Source of the DNA: Candidatus Binatia bacterium
Lineage (GTDB): Bacteria > Desulfobacterota > Binatia > UBA9968 > JAJDTQ01
DNA: 64,000 nt
Reading direction: 5' to 3'
NCBI GenBank assembly: GCA_951813575.1
Contig: OX638375.1
Span: 2,309,042-2,373,041 of the forward strand
How positions within the stretch are numbered: position 1 is the stretch's first letter; each line of letters opens with the position of its first letter. Shown here one piece after another: positions 50,655 to 59,035 of the stretch. Under the pieces are notes generated by a model. The model saw only the letters and a program-made list of their open reading frames with translations, had not been told where the DNA came from and did not search any database. A program made the position numbers and the translations under genes.

Positions 50655-51455
50655 CTACTGTTCGGACACCAGCAGATAACCGCGATTTTCGACCGTGTCG
50701 AAGGTCCGCATGGCGGCGATCAGATCGGCGGCACGGACCCAGACCCACGGGGCGCGGGTGGGGTTGACGTCCAGGATGAGAAACGAGTCCGAGTCGGCGT
50801 CGTATGCGCCGAGCGGGGAGATGTGCCCGCCGCCGGGCTGGCCGAGCGCGCGACGGGCGTAGTTGACCACCACGAAGTTGTCCGGCGTGGCGAGATTGTG
50901 CGCGAGCTCACGTGTGATCCGGGCGGCGTCGGCCTGGGCGTCCACCACCCGGGTCGTAACGGCAAGGTCGTAGGCGCGGAATACCTGCGCGAGTTGACGA
51001 AGCTGGAGGCCGAAGTCGCGCTGCCGCTTCCCGTCGATGACAATGGGTTTGCCCAAGACTTCGAGGCGCGTCTTGGTCTCTTCAGTAAGCACATTGTGCG
51101 GTGTGTACTTGCGCAGAAAGGGGTTTGAGCCGGGACGCATCCAGGCCCGGTCCTCGGACGTGAGCGAGTGGGTCGTGAGCGGCGCGTCCGGGTGTCGCGG
51201 GCGGAGGGCGTTCAAGACGATCGCGACCGATGTCGGGCCGCAGAAGATCTTGTTGTCCTGACCGACAAAGTGGTTGCTGAGCGGGAAGAAGTCCGCCTTG
51301 TGCGCCGAGCGGATCAGCCGGGCCTGACTCGCGGGCGTGGTCCAGCTCACCAGAACAGGCGCGCCGGGAGTCTCCTGGGCGTGACCCGGGCTCCAGACGC
51401 CGATCATGCCTGCGGCTACGACGAGGGCAAGCACCTGCCATACGAGTTTGGGCAT
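50655..51455 (-). CDS. Secreted phytochelatin-synthase-like peptidase (C83 family)
   Basis: 266 aa with a signal peptide (residues 1 to about 26, ending GHAQ). The phytochelatin synthase catalytic triad is in place: Cys72 in NKIFCGPTSVAIVLNAL, His211 in GGGHISPLGAYD and Asp229 in FLILDVN. Bacterial single-domain homologues mainly hydrolyse glutathione to gamma-glutamylcysteine and make little phytochelatin. Here the protein is predicted to be periplasmic. It could act on glutathione or a related thiol. The gene stands alone; the next gene downstream (RES) is convergent. Confidence 0.87.
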   Translation of the reverse strand: MPKLVWQVLALVVAAGMIGVWSPGHAQETPGAPVLVSWTTPASQARLIRSAHKADFFPLSNHFVGQDNKIFCGPTSVAIVLNALRPRHPDAPLTTHSLTSEDRAWMRPGSNPFLRKYTPHNVLTEETKTRLEVLGKPIVIDGKRQRDFGLQLRQLAQVFRAYDLAVTTRVVDAQADAARITRELAHNLATPDNFVVVNYARRALGQPGGGHISPLGAYDADSDSFLILDVNPTRAPWVWVRAADLIAAMRTFDTVENRGYLLVSEQ

Positions 51456-51580
51456 CACGTGCGGTTCCTTTCCGTGACAGACATAGACCATCCAACCGAT
51501 ACATGTGACCGGCCCGTCGGACTCGGCCCGACACACCTCCCTCAGTCTAACGGCTGCTCGCTCTCCCGTACACTGAAGAA

Positions 51581-52309
51581 TCAACTCCGGACGGCGATGA
51601 TGTACCCCTCGGCGTGATCCCCAATGACCTCGCAGCACGTCTCTCCCCATCTCCAGAAATACAATGCCATGTAGGCGCAAAGCACCGCGTCCAGCCGGTC
51701 TTCCAGCGACTTGAGGGCCGAGCCGCGCAGTTCCCGGGGGTCTTCGCCAAGCAGCCGGGAGAGCTCGGGCGACGGCAGCAGGGGAGGGTCCTGGCGGGTC
51801 AGGTGGGTCCCGATGGCCGTCTGGAAATCGGCCAGGCCGGTTTGCCGCACGGTCACAGGGCCCTTCTTGTACTTGATGATGCGGGGACGCTCGAAGAAGG
51901 CCACCTGCACCAGATGGGGAAAGATCTCGAGCTGCCGGCGGCCGCCGCGGCCGGGCAGCAACGGGTTGGACGAGAAGCCCCTTCGCCGGAGCTTGCGGCA
52001 CAACCGGATCGGCCGTTCGCAACGCACCCGGTTGGCCGGATAGGCTCCCGCGTGATAGCGGCCGAACCGGGAAGAGACCATCTTGTCCGCGGGCCGGGAC
52101 GTCCCGGGCGGGTTCCTGGCGATGATGGGGGCGTCGATGCCCAGCCAGACATCTTGCCCGCCGCACGCCTCCACCCACTCGATGATTTCGGCGTCGGTGG
52201 TGCGCCGGGCCGAGCTCACGAGGCGGCAGCCGGCATCCCCGGACACCAGATGGGCCAGTCCGGTCGGATTGCGGTTGCCCCAGGCAAGATCGATGCCGAT
52301 GAAGTTCAT
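51581..52309 (-). CDS. DUF429 family protein (predicted RNase H-like fold)
   Basis: 242 aa. The N-terminus FIGIDLAWG with the acidic residue of an RNase H-like fold, a second acidic site in VWLGIDAPI, and FSSNPLLPGRGGRRQLEIFPH. Function unproven for this family. I start at the ATG 52307-52309; the longer frame has no homology. It follows plsY by 52 nt. Confidence 0.82.
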   Translation of the reverse strand: MNFIGIDLAWGNRNPTGLAHLVSGDAGCRLVSSARRTTDAEIIEWVEACGGQDVWLGIDAPIIARNPPGTSRPADKMVSSRFGRYHAGAYPANRVRCERPIRLCRKLRRRGFSSNPLLPGRGGRRQLEIFPHLVQVAFFERPRIIKYKKGPVTVRQTGLADFQTAIGTHLTRQDPPLLPSPELSRLLGEDPRELRGSALKSLEDRLDAVLCAYMALYFWRWGETCCEVIGDHAEGYIIAVRS

Positions 52310-52361
52310 GACGAGGACGGGGAAAGGGCATCCGCCCTTCCGGACCACCGGACGGGCCGGT

Positions 52362-52967
52362 TTATCCGCCCGAACCACGCCTGCGCAGCTCGAACGGAGG
52401 CTCTTCGCCCGCCACCAGGCGACGGATGTTCTCCCGGTGGCGGACCACCACGAGGATTCCGATGACGAGGCTCATCCAGACCGTTTCCACCGGATACGAC
52501 AACGCCCACGCCGCAACCGGAGCTGCCACGCCCGCCGCCATGGAGCCCAGCGACACCCGCCGGGCAACGAGCATCACCAGGAGGAAGACCCCCAGCACGA
52601 CCAGGAGGCCCAGAGCCATGGCGCCAAGGTAGACGCCGGCGGCGGTGGCCACGCCCTTGCCGCCCTTGAAGCCCAGGAACACGGGGTAGAGATGACCCGC
52701 GAAGGCGGCCAGGCCGGCGGCCGCCGCCGCGGCGGCGCCGAGGTCCAGCAGGTGGGCCGCCAGCACCGGCAGAAAGCCCTTGGCGACGTCGGCGAAGAGG
52801 GTGACGAGGCCCTTCTTCCACCCCAGCGTCCGCGCCACGTTGGTGGCGCCGATGTTGCCGCTGCCGGCGCTGCGCACGTCCACCCCCGCGGACGAACCCA
52901 CCAGGAACCCGGCGGGAACCGATCCCAGGAGATAGGACAGTAGGGTCAGGATGATCGGAGCAGCCAT
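52362..52967 (-). CDS. plsY: Acyl-phosphate glycerol-3-phosphate acyltransferase PlsY
   Basis: 201 aa, five to six membrane helices. The three conserved loops are visible: GSVPAGFLVG, SAGSGNIGATNVARTLGWKKG (active site) and GHLYPVFLGFKGGKGVATAAG. Transfers an acyl group to glycerol 3-phosphate, the product of GpsA. The start is at ATG 52965-52967, just after the terminator of the preceding gene. Confidence 0.95.
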   Translation of the reverse strand: MAAPIILTLLSYLLGSVPAGFLVGSSAGVDVRSAGSGNIGATNVARTLGWKKGLVTLFADVAKGFLPVLAAHLLDLGAAAAAAAGLAAFAGHLYPVFLGFKGGKGVATAAGVYLGAMALGLLVVLGVFLLVMLVARRVSLGSMAAGVAAPVAAWALSYPVETVWMSLVIGILVVVRHRENIRRLVAGEEPPFELRRRGSGG

Positions 52968-52973
52968 GGCGGA

Positions 52974-53009
52974 CAAAAAAAGGGAGGAAGCACGCGGGCT
53001 TCCTCCCTT
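52974..53009 (-). terminator. Rho-independent terminator of the bicupin gene
   Basis: On the minus strand, AAGGGAGGAAGC and GCTTCCTCCCTT (12-bp perfect stem) flank a 6-nt loop, followed by seven T (52974-52980). It begins 17 nt after the bicupin stop and ends 6 nt before the plsY start. Confidence 0.88.
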
Positions 53010-53026
53010 GGTCAAAAGCCCTTTCG

Positions 53027-54127
53027 TTAGGCAGCAGGCTTCGCGTACACGCCGGGATCCATCCTCGACTCGGCCCCGAGCCGGGTCATGTCACCCTCGA
53101 ACATCTCGCGGATGTACTCCGGCTGGTCGTAGTACTCGATCTGGTTACCGCCGGACTTCACGTCCTTGTCGACCTTGGAGATGTCTCCGTAGCCCTCGCC
53201 CATGCTGTGCTTGATGCCGCCGAAACGCAGGGGCAGGTAGCGCGCGCCGGTGGGGCCGAGGTTGAAGTGCTGGTGGAACATCATCTCCGGCGGCACGAAC
53301 ACGCTGCCGTCCTGCCAATCGTAGCGCTTGGGCTCCTCGCCTTCCCACCAGAACAGCGAGAAACCCTGCCCCTTGATGATAATGACGTTGAAGCCGGGCC
53401 CGTGGCGGTGGGCCTTCTTGTAGGTCCCTACCGGGAACTCGGAGATGTGCGCCGCCATGGTGCCGTCGCACATTTCCAGGAAGACGTTCTTGCCGCCCGC
53501 GCCCCGTTCCTTCCATTCCTGGAGGTTGAAGGTGCGCGTGTCGGCGATGAAGTTGGTCTCCCAGATGCGGCCGGGATGCTGCGTGCCCTGGCTGGAGAAG
53601 TAGTCCGGCCGCCCGTCGAAACGGTCCGCGAAGTCGTAGGGCGTGTTGAAGATGAAGTCGTCATTGTGGAACAGGCTGAAGACGATGGGCATGTTGTTGA
53701 CCGAGAACAGCCGCGCCGGCTTGTCGCCCTGGCCGTTGAAGTGCTGGTGATGCACGTTCAACGGAACCGAAATGAGACTCCCTTCCTGCCACTCGAACGT
53801 CTGCTTGGCGCCGTTGTCGTTCCAGATGGTGGTGGCGCCGCGGCCCTGCACCACCAGGATCAACTCCTCGTAGAGGTGGCGCATAGGGTTCAGGCTCTTC
53901 CCCGGCGCGATCTCGACGATGTAGGCCCCGGTGGCATCGCCGGCTCCCTCCATGTTGAACAGGGTCCCGTCACCGCCCATGCGGTCCCACCACTTGAGCG
54001 GAACCTCCTTCAGGTCCTTGATGAAGAAAGTTTCGACGACGTCGACTCCCTCGCCCTTCTGCCACTTGTAGAAGAAGGGGATGTTGTCCATCGTGGTGGT
54101 CTCAGTCTCTTGCGCCGACTTGGCCAT
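53027..54127 (-). CDS. Bicupin protein of unknown substrate
   Basis: 366 aa with two cupin domains. The first has MRHLYEELILVVQGRGATTIW and SVPLNVHHQHFNGQG; the second AHRHGPGFNVIIIKGQGFSLFWW and VPPEMMFHQHFNLG. The histidine and glutamate positions suggest metal binding in both halves. Its context gives no pathway. It resembles dioxygenase-like or ethanolamine-related bicupins in general fold only. GGAGCAC precedes the ATG; a strong terminator follows it, so it is transcribed alone. Confidence 0.85.
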   Translation of the reverse strand: MAKSAQETETTTMDNIPFFYKWQKGEGVDVVETFFIKDLKEVPLKWWDRMGGDGTLFNMEGAGDATGAYIVEIAPGKSLNPMRHLYEELILVVQGRGATTIWNDNGAKQTFEWQEGSLISVPLNVHHQHFNGQGDKPARLFSVNNMPIVFSLFHNDDFIFNTPYDFADRFDGRPDYFSSQGTQHPGRIWETNFIADTRTFNLQEWKERGAGGKNVFLEMCDGTMAAHISEFPVGTYKKAHRHGPGFNVIIIKGQGFSLFWWEGEEPKRYDWQDGSVFVPPEMMFHQHFNLGPTGARYLPLRFGGIKHSMGEGYGDISKVDKDVKSGGNQIEYYDQPEYIREMFEGDMTRLGAESRMDPGVYAKPAA

Positions 54128-54275
54128 GTGCTCCTCCGAATCTTCCAGTAAAATTCAAGGGGTATCTCTTACATTAGGCGTCTTGAAAATACAAGAACCG
54201 TCGCGGCGCGCAACCTCCCGTCACCAAATCGGCGGGATGCCCCAGGGCACCATCCGCCTTCCTGGGACAACCGCC

Positions 54276-54322
54276 TTGACAAGGCAAGACGTAAAAACTA
54301 ATTTATAACTCAATTAGTTTTT
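54276..54322 (+). promoter_or_regulatory. fic promoter with an 11-bp inverted repeat
   Basis: TTGACA (54276-54281), 17-nt spacer, TAATTT (54299-54304). AAAAACTAATT (54293-54303) and AATTAGTTTTT (54312-54322) form a perfect inverted repeat around an 8-nt loop, covering the -10 and the predicted start. Likely an operator. Confidence 0.6.
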
Positions 54323-54338
54323 CATTCACCACAAGCAG

Positions 54339-55685
54339 ATGAAGATCCCCCCAACCCCACTCAGTTACGAGGACATCCTGTTGAACCTCAAGGAGCCGGC
54401 CCAAGTGAAGCGGATGGCCGAGATCCTTGCGAAAGGAGAGGTTGGAGCGGCGCCCGGAGGCCGATATCGGCACTGGGAACACTTGCGACGGCTCCGGCCC
54501 CCGGACGGACTCTCCTCCGAGGAGTGGTGGGCCGCGATCAAGTTCGCACGCCGCCAGACACGGCGGGCCGTCCCACTGGAGGACAAGGACAGACGGCCGT
54601 TTGCCTACACACTCGCGGACCCGGTGCTTGAACTACTCCACGCAATCGATCGCGACACGAGCGGCAGGATTACGACAAGCGACCCGATCGTCAATCCACA
54701 AACCAGGGAGAGATTCATCGAGAGTTCCCTGATAGAGGAGGCCATCACTTCGAGCCAACTCGAAGGGGCGTCCACGACCCGCGAAGCAGCGAAACAGATG
54801 ATTCGCTCCGGCCGAAGTCCGGTGGATCGAAGCGAGAGGATGATTCTCAACAATTACCGGGCCATCCACCTCATCAAGAACTTCAAGGACAAACCCCTGA
54901 CGCCGGACGTGATCTTCCATATTCACCGTATCCTCGTCGATGGTACGCTGGACACGGTTGCCGGACCGGACTACCTGAGGAGACCGGGAGACAACATTGC
55001 TGTCTACCACGACGCCGACGGGACCTTGCTCCACCCGCCGCCGCCCGCGAAGGATATCAACCGCCGCATGGCCGCCATGTGCGATTTCGCGAACAAGACA
55101 CAACCCGACGCCTTCCTGCACCCGATACTCAAGGCCATCATCCTGCATTTCTGGCTTGCCTACGACCATCCCTTTGTCGATGGCAACGGCAGGGCCGCGA
55201 GGGCGTTGTTTTACTGGTCGGCGCTTTCACAGGATCTCTGGATGTTCGAGTTTCTCTCGATTTCGGGGATCATTCGGAAAGCCCCTGCCCAGTACGCCCG
55301 GTCGTTCCTCTACACCGAGACCGATGAGAATGACCTGACCTATTTCATTCTGGCACAACTCCAGGTCATCCGGCGCGCGATTGCTATCCTGTACGCGTAC
55401 CTAGACAAGAAGGCTCAGGAAATCCGGACCATTGAGCAGATCCTCCGCTCCTCCGTTTCGATAAACCATCGACAACTCGCACTCCTCGGACATGCCCTGC
55501 GACACCCCGGGGTTCGTTACACGATTGCGGGCCACAAGAAGACCCATGGCGTGACGTACCAGACCGGCAGGTCCGACCTCCTCGATCTTGCCTCTCGGGA
55601 ACTGCTTGACCAGACCAAGACGGGGCGGTTCTTCACCTTCACCGCCCCCAATGACTTGGCGAAGAGACTACAAGCATCGTCCTGA
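54339..55685 (+). CDS. Fic-domain protein with N-terminal inhibitory motif (putative AMPylase)
   Basis: 448 aa. The Fic catalytic motif HPFVDGNGRAAR (His277 to Arg288) is complete. The inhibitory helix motif (S/T)xxxE(G/N) is present as SSQLEG (Ser138, Glu142), so it belongs to the intramolecularly inhibited class II. A Fic N-terminal domain and a C-terminal winged-helix-like region flank the core. Expected to transfer AMP to a protein hydroxyl; the target is unknown. Its codon use looks somewhat less GC-biased than that of neighbouring genes, and its flanks are AT-rich, which suggests acquisition. Confidence 0.92.
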   Translation: MKIPPTPLSYEDILLNLKEPAQVKRMAEILAKGEVGAAPGGRYRHWEHLRRLRPPDGLSSEEWWAAIKFARRQTRRAVPLEDKDRRPFAYTLADPVLELLHAIDRDTSGRITTSDPIVNPQTRERFIESSLIEEAITSSQLEGASTTREAAKQMIRSGRSPVDRSERMILNNYRAIHLIKNFKDKPLTPDVIFHIHRILVDGTLDTVAGPDYLRRPGDNIAVYHDADGTLLHPPPPAKDINRRMAAMCDFANKTQPDAFLHPILKAIILHFWLAYDHPFVDGNGRAARALFYWSALSQDLWMFEFLSISGIIRKAPAQYARSFLYTETDENDLTYFILAQLQVIRRAIAILYAYLDKKAQEIRTIEQILRSSVSINHRQLALLGHALRHPGVRYTIAGHKKTHGVTYQTGRSDLLDLASRELLDQTKTGRFFTFTAPNDLAKRLQASS

Positions 55686-55747
55686 GCTCAAACAAGTCGC
55701 CGGCATCCGCACCCACATGCGCCTCCACCGGGGGCCCCAAGCCGAAA

Positions 55748-55770
55748 TACTAATCGTAAGTCAGTTAGTA
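55748..55770. promoter_or_regulatory. Inverted repeat downstream of fic resembling its operator
   Basis: TACTAA-N11-TTAGTA. It shares ACTAAT and TTAGT arms and a TCA near the centre with the upstream operator-like repeat at 54293-54322, so the Fic gene is bracketed by two related sites. It lies 13 bp before the next candidate promoter. Confidence 0.45.
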
Positions 55771-55782
55771 GCAATCTAGTAT

Positions 55783-55811
55783 TTGACACGGATTCGTCGC
55801 TCCTTTACTCA
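55783..55811 (+). promoter_or_regulatory. Possible promoter of the ABC substrate-binding protein gene
   Basis: TTGACA (55783-55788), 17-nt spacer, TACTCA (55806-55811, poor). The -10 would end 8 nt before the ATG, implying a leaderless mRNA. Confidence 0.4.
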
Positions 55812-55819
55812 TTGCCGTC

Positions 55820-57121
55820 ATGACATCGCTGCTCTCCAAACGAAGACCGCGTGTCCCACAGAGTCGTCTGGCCCGGCTGTTGACGGCGACCGTGCTGCTG
55901 GTGGTGTCCCTCGCCGGCAGCCTCGCGCCGAATGCCGTGGCAGAGCCGTTGAAGCTTGGGCTGATGATGAACTTCAGCCGAAACGCCCCGGGGCGCGCCG
56001 TCGAGAGGCGACGGGCATTCGAGCTGGCCATCAAGCACATCAACGAGGCCGGCGGCGTGCTCGGCCAGCCGGTGCGACCGACGGTGGCCGACTCCACCCG
56101 TAGTCCCTCGGGTGCCGTGGCGGCGGCGCGGCGCCTCGTACACACCGATGGGGTCCACGCCATCGTCGGCCCGAGTTCAAGCGCCATGGCCCTGGCGGTG
56201 GCGGAGCAGGTCACCGGCCCCGCCGGCGTTCCCACCATCAGCCCGTCGGCCACCTCGCCAAAGCTCACGACGGCCGCCGACAGCGACTACCTGTTCCGAA
56301 CCGCCCTCTCCGATATCGCCCAGGGTCCGGTCCTCGCCCGCGTCACCCGCGAGAGAGGTTTCCGCAACGTCGGCCTGCTCTACCGGGACGATGCCTGGGG
56401 ACAGGGACTGGCCGGGACTTTCACCGCCGCATGGGACGGTACCGTGACGGCCGTTGCTTTCGAGCCGCGGCAAACCGGCTTCAGCGCGGAACTGCGGCGG
56501 AGCACCGCCGCGGGCGCCCAAGCCCTGGTGGTGGTCGCGGACGAACAAGAGACCATCGCCCTGCTGCGCGACGCCGTCGAGCTCGGGCTGTACCGCCACT
56601 TCACCTTCGGCGACGCGTCGAAAAGCCCGAACGTGGCCCGGGAGGTAGGCGCCGAACGGTTGCACGGCATGTACGGCACGGCCGGGGCCGCGGTCCCGGA
56701 CAGCCCTGTCTCGGCTGCCTGGCGGGCGGCCTACGTGGCCGAGTATGGCGGCCCGCCTGTGTTTACCTATGTCCCGCAGACCTACGACGCCACCATCGCC
56801 CTGGCGCTTGCGGCCCAAGCCGCCGGGAACACCCGCGGCGACGCCATTCGTGACCGGCTGCGGGCCGTCGGCAGCGCGCCCGGTCTTGCGGCGAACGCCG
56901 GTCCCGAAGGGGTCGCCGCCGCGCTGCGCATTCTGGCCGCGCGCGGAGAGATCGACTACCAGGGCGCCGCGGTGACTCTGGACTGGGACCGGCACGGCGA
57001 CCTGCGGCGCGGACACATCGGCATCTGGCGATTCACTCGGGACGGAGGCACCGAGGACCTCGAAACGGTCCCGTTCATCTACGAAGCGGACCCTCCGAAG
57101 CCGGGGGCGGCGGACCGTTGA
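55820..57121 (+). CDS. ABC transporter substrate-binding protein, branched-chain amino acid type
   Basis: 433 aa. A long n-region and a hydrophobic signal peptide (LLTATVLLVVSLAGSLAPNAVA, to about residue 41), then a type I periplasmic-binding fold of the LivK/Peripla_BP_6 kind: LKLGLMMNFS, INEAGGVLGQPVRPTVADS, IVGPSSSAMALAVAEQV and FTYVPQTYDATIALALA. The ligand is unknown. No permease or ATPase genes are adjacent, so it is an orphan. Confidence 0.87.
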   Translation: MTSLLSKRRPRVPQSRLARLLTATVLLVVSLAGSLAPNAVAEPLKLGLMMNFSRNAPGRAVERRRAFELAIKHINEAGGVLGQPVRPTVADSTRSPSGAVAAARRLVHTDGVHAIVGPSSSAMALAVAEQVTGPAGVPTISPSATSPKLTTAADSDYLFRTALSDIAQGPVLARVTRERGFRNVGLLYRDDAWGQGLAGTFTAAWDGTVTAVAFEPRQTGFSAELRRSTAAGAQALVVVADEQETIALLRDAVELGLYRHFTFGDASKSPNVAREVGAERLHGMYGTAGAAVPDSPVSAAWRAAYVAEYGGPPVFTYVPQTYDATIALALAAQAAGNTRGDAIRDRLRAVGSAPGLAANAGPEGVAAALRILAARGEIDYQGAAVTLDWDRHGDLRRGHIGIWRFTRDGGTEDLETVPFIYEADPPKPGAADR

Positions 57122-57142
57122 CTCCGGCCCGGCGGGCGCGGG

Positions 57143-57667
57143 CTACGCACGCGCGCCGATGGCCCTCACCGCATTCACGAACTCCCTCACCCTTCTGGAC
57201 GGGGCCCGGAGGTTCGAGGTCAGAATGCCCAGGCTCACGGGCAGGGCCGGAGAGATCGGCTTGATGACGGTGCCGGGGTAGTCGCGGATATGGGCGGGAA
57301 GAGGCTCGGACAGTATCGCAACGCCCTTCTCCTGGGCAACCATGTAGCAGGCGGCCTCCTGGGTCCGCGCGTCGACCCGGATTCGTGGTCTGATGCCGCA
57401 TTGTCTGAAGGCGTGCTCCGTCATCAGATGGATCTGGGTGCCCGTCGTGGCCGAAATCAAGGCCTCGCTCTCCAGCGACTCCAGTCGAATGCTCCTCTGT
57501 CCGGCAAGAGGGCTGCCCTCCGCCACCACGCATACGGCCCTGTAGTCGGCGAGTCGCTGGACATCGATGGCCGGGTGCTTCACCGGCAGGACCGCGACGC
57601 CGACGTCCTGCTGGCGCAGGGCGATCATTGAGCGCGTGCTGGAGATAGCCCGGGGTTTCCGTGACAT
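57143..57667 (-). pseudogene. LysR-family regulator, 5'-truncated (ligand-binding domain only)
   Basis: The 174 residues match the C-terminal substrate-binding domain of LysR regulators (QQDVGVAVLPVKHP, CVVAEGSPLAG, GVAILSEPLPAHI). The N-terminal helix-turn-helix and linker, roughly 130 residues, are missing. Upstream of about 57667 the homology stops and, 19 bp further, a 12-bp match to the end of the 165-bp palindromic element begins (57686). Without a DNA-binding domain it should be non-functional as a regulator. Confidence 0.75.
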
Positions 57668-57685
57668 GGGAGGGCCGGGGCCGGG

Positions 57686-57697
57686 CTAGTGTGGTGT
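57686..57697. repeat. Solo 12-bp match to the terminus of the 165-bp palindromic element
   Basis: CTAGTGTGGTGT is identical to the left end of the copy at 27742. No second end or core follows. It sits at the break of the LysR gene and could mark a decayed or excised copy; a 12-bp match could also be chance. Confidence 0.4.
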
Positions 57698-57738
57698 TCG
57701 CCGCCGGCTTCCGCCGGGATGAACCCGCGGGCGCTTGT

Positions 57739-57768
57739 TTGACACCGCCGCTGGGGCTTCCCTATATT
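57739..57768 (+). promoter_or_regulatory. Promoter of the M24 peptidase operon
   Basis: TTGACA (57739-57744), 18-nt spacer, TATATT (57763-57768). The leader to the M24 start is about 50 nt. Confidence 0.65.
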
Positions 57769-57825
57769 CACTGCGTTCTCAACGCCTTCGCGACAACGCC
57801 GATTTCCATCGCCAGGAGTTTTCTC

Positions 57826-59013
57826 ATGTGGATCAACGAACCGCGGGCCAGGCGGGTGCTGGCCGAACGGGACCTCGACGGCCTGATGGCCGCCACCAAC
57901 ATTCCCAACGTCTTCTACCTGAGCGGGGTATGGCGCCGGCAGGACATCGCCGCCATCGTCACCCGGGACGCGGTGACGGCGCCCTGGATCGTGATTCCCC
58001 GGGGCGAGGTGGACTACATGGTGGACACCGTGCCGCCGGCAGGGGTGGTCACCTACGGCACCTTCCACCGCGTGATGGAGGACAACGGGCCGCTCACCCT
58101 TCGCGAGCAGCGCATCCGCGAGATCGGCATCGACCTGGAGCCGGTGAAGGACTTCGTCGAGGGCATCGTGCGGACGCTGGAGAACGCCGGCCTCGACCGG
58201 AGCCGGCTCGGCTACGACGAACGGGGCCTGGACCCGGCGCTGGCGGAGCGTCTCAAGGAGCGGCTGCCGCACCTGCAACTGGTGCCGGCCATGTCGGCGT
58301 TCCGGGAGATCCGCATGGTCAAGAGCGCCGCCGAGATCGAGCGCATGACCGAGGCGGTGCGGGTCACCGAGGAGTCCATCTACGAGGCTGCCGGCGAGGC
58401 CCGGGAGGGCATGACCGAGGCGGAGATGTGCATGGCCTTCGACCTTGGACAGGTGCGGCGCGGCGCCGAGCCCAACATGAACCACGTGGGCTTCGGCCGC
58501 AGCGCCGCCCTGGGCATGACCAACGTGCCGGAAGACACCCTCAAGGTGGGCGACATGGTCCGTTTCGACGTGGGATGCCTCTACAAGGGCTACCTCACGG
58601 ACATGTCACGGACGTTTTTCTTCGGCTCTCCGGACGAGAAATTCTCCAGTTATTACAACGCCATACTCAAAGGCCAGGATCTGGCCCTCGGCCTTGTCAA
58701 GCCGGGCAAGATCGCCTCGGAGATCTTCAACGACACGGTGGCGGAAGTTCGTGAATCCGGCATACCGCACTACGGACGCCAACACGTGGGACACGGCATC
58801 GGCCTGGGCCTCGGCGGCTACGACCGCCCCACCATCTCCCCCGGCGACGACACCCCGCTGGAGGCCGGCATGGTACTGTGCATCGAGACCCCCTACTACG
58901 AGATGGGCTGGGGCAGCGTCCAGGTGGAGGACATGATCGTGGTGACCGAGGACGGCTACCGGCGGCTCACCTCGTCGCCGCGGCACCTCCAGGTGCTGGA
59001 GCCGCGTACCTGA
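57826..59013 (+). CDS. M24-family Xaa-Pro-type metallopeptidase
   Basis: 395 aa. Creatinase-like N-terminal domain, then the pita-bread fold with all five metal ligands: Asp248 (RFDVG), Asp259 (LTDMSRT), His323 (VGHGIGLG), Glu354 (CIETPYY) and Glu368 (VQVEDM). Predicted to cleave dipeptides or Xaa-Pro bonds, although this family also includes creatinase and DMSP-lyase-like enzymes. AGGAG precedes the ATG. It is followed 22 nt later by a threonine-synthase-like gene. Confidence 0.9.
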   Translation: MWINEPRARRVLAERDLDGLMAATNIPNVFYLSGVWRRQDIAAIVTRDAVTAPWIVIPRGEVDYMVDTVPPAGVVTYGTFHRVMEDNGPLTLREQRIREIGIDLEPVKDFVEGIVRTLENAGLDRSRLGYDERGLDPALAERLKERLPHLQLVPAMSAFREIRMVKSAAEIERMTEAVRVTEESIYEAAGEAREGMTEAEMCMAFDLGQVRRGAEPNMNHVGFGRSAALGMTNVPEDTLKVGDMVRFDVGCLYKGYLTDMSRTFFFGSPDEKFSSYYNAILKGQDLALGLVKPGKIASEIFNDTVAEVRESGIPHYGRQHVGHGIGLGLGGYDRPTISPGDDTPLEAGMVLCIETPYYEMGWGSVQVEDMIVVTEDGYRRLTSSPRHLQVLEPRT

Positions 59014-59035
59014 ACGTCGAGCGCTCCAGATCCGT

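Noticed and set aside
50655..51455. Papain-like C39 bacteriocin peptidase
   Set aside because: The FCGPTS motif could suggest it, but the His and Asp contexts (GGGHISP, LILDVN) and spacing match the phytochelatin synthase family better, and no ABC domain is present.
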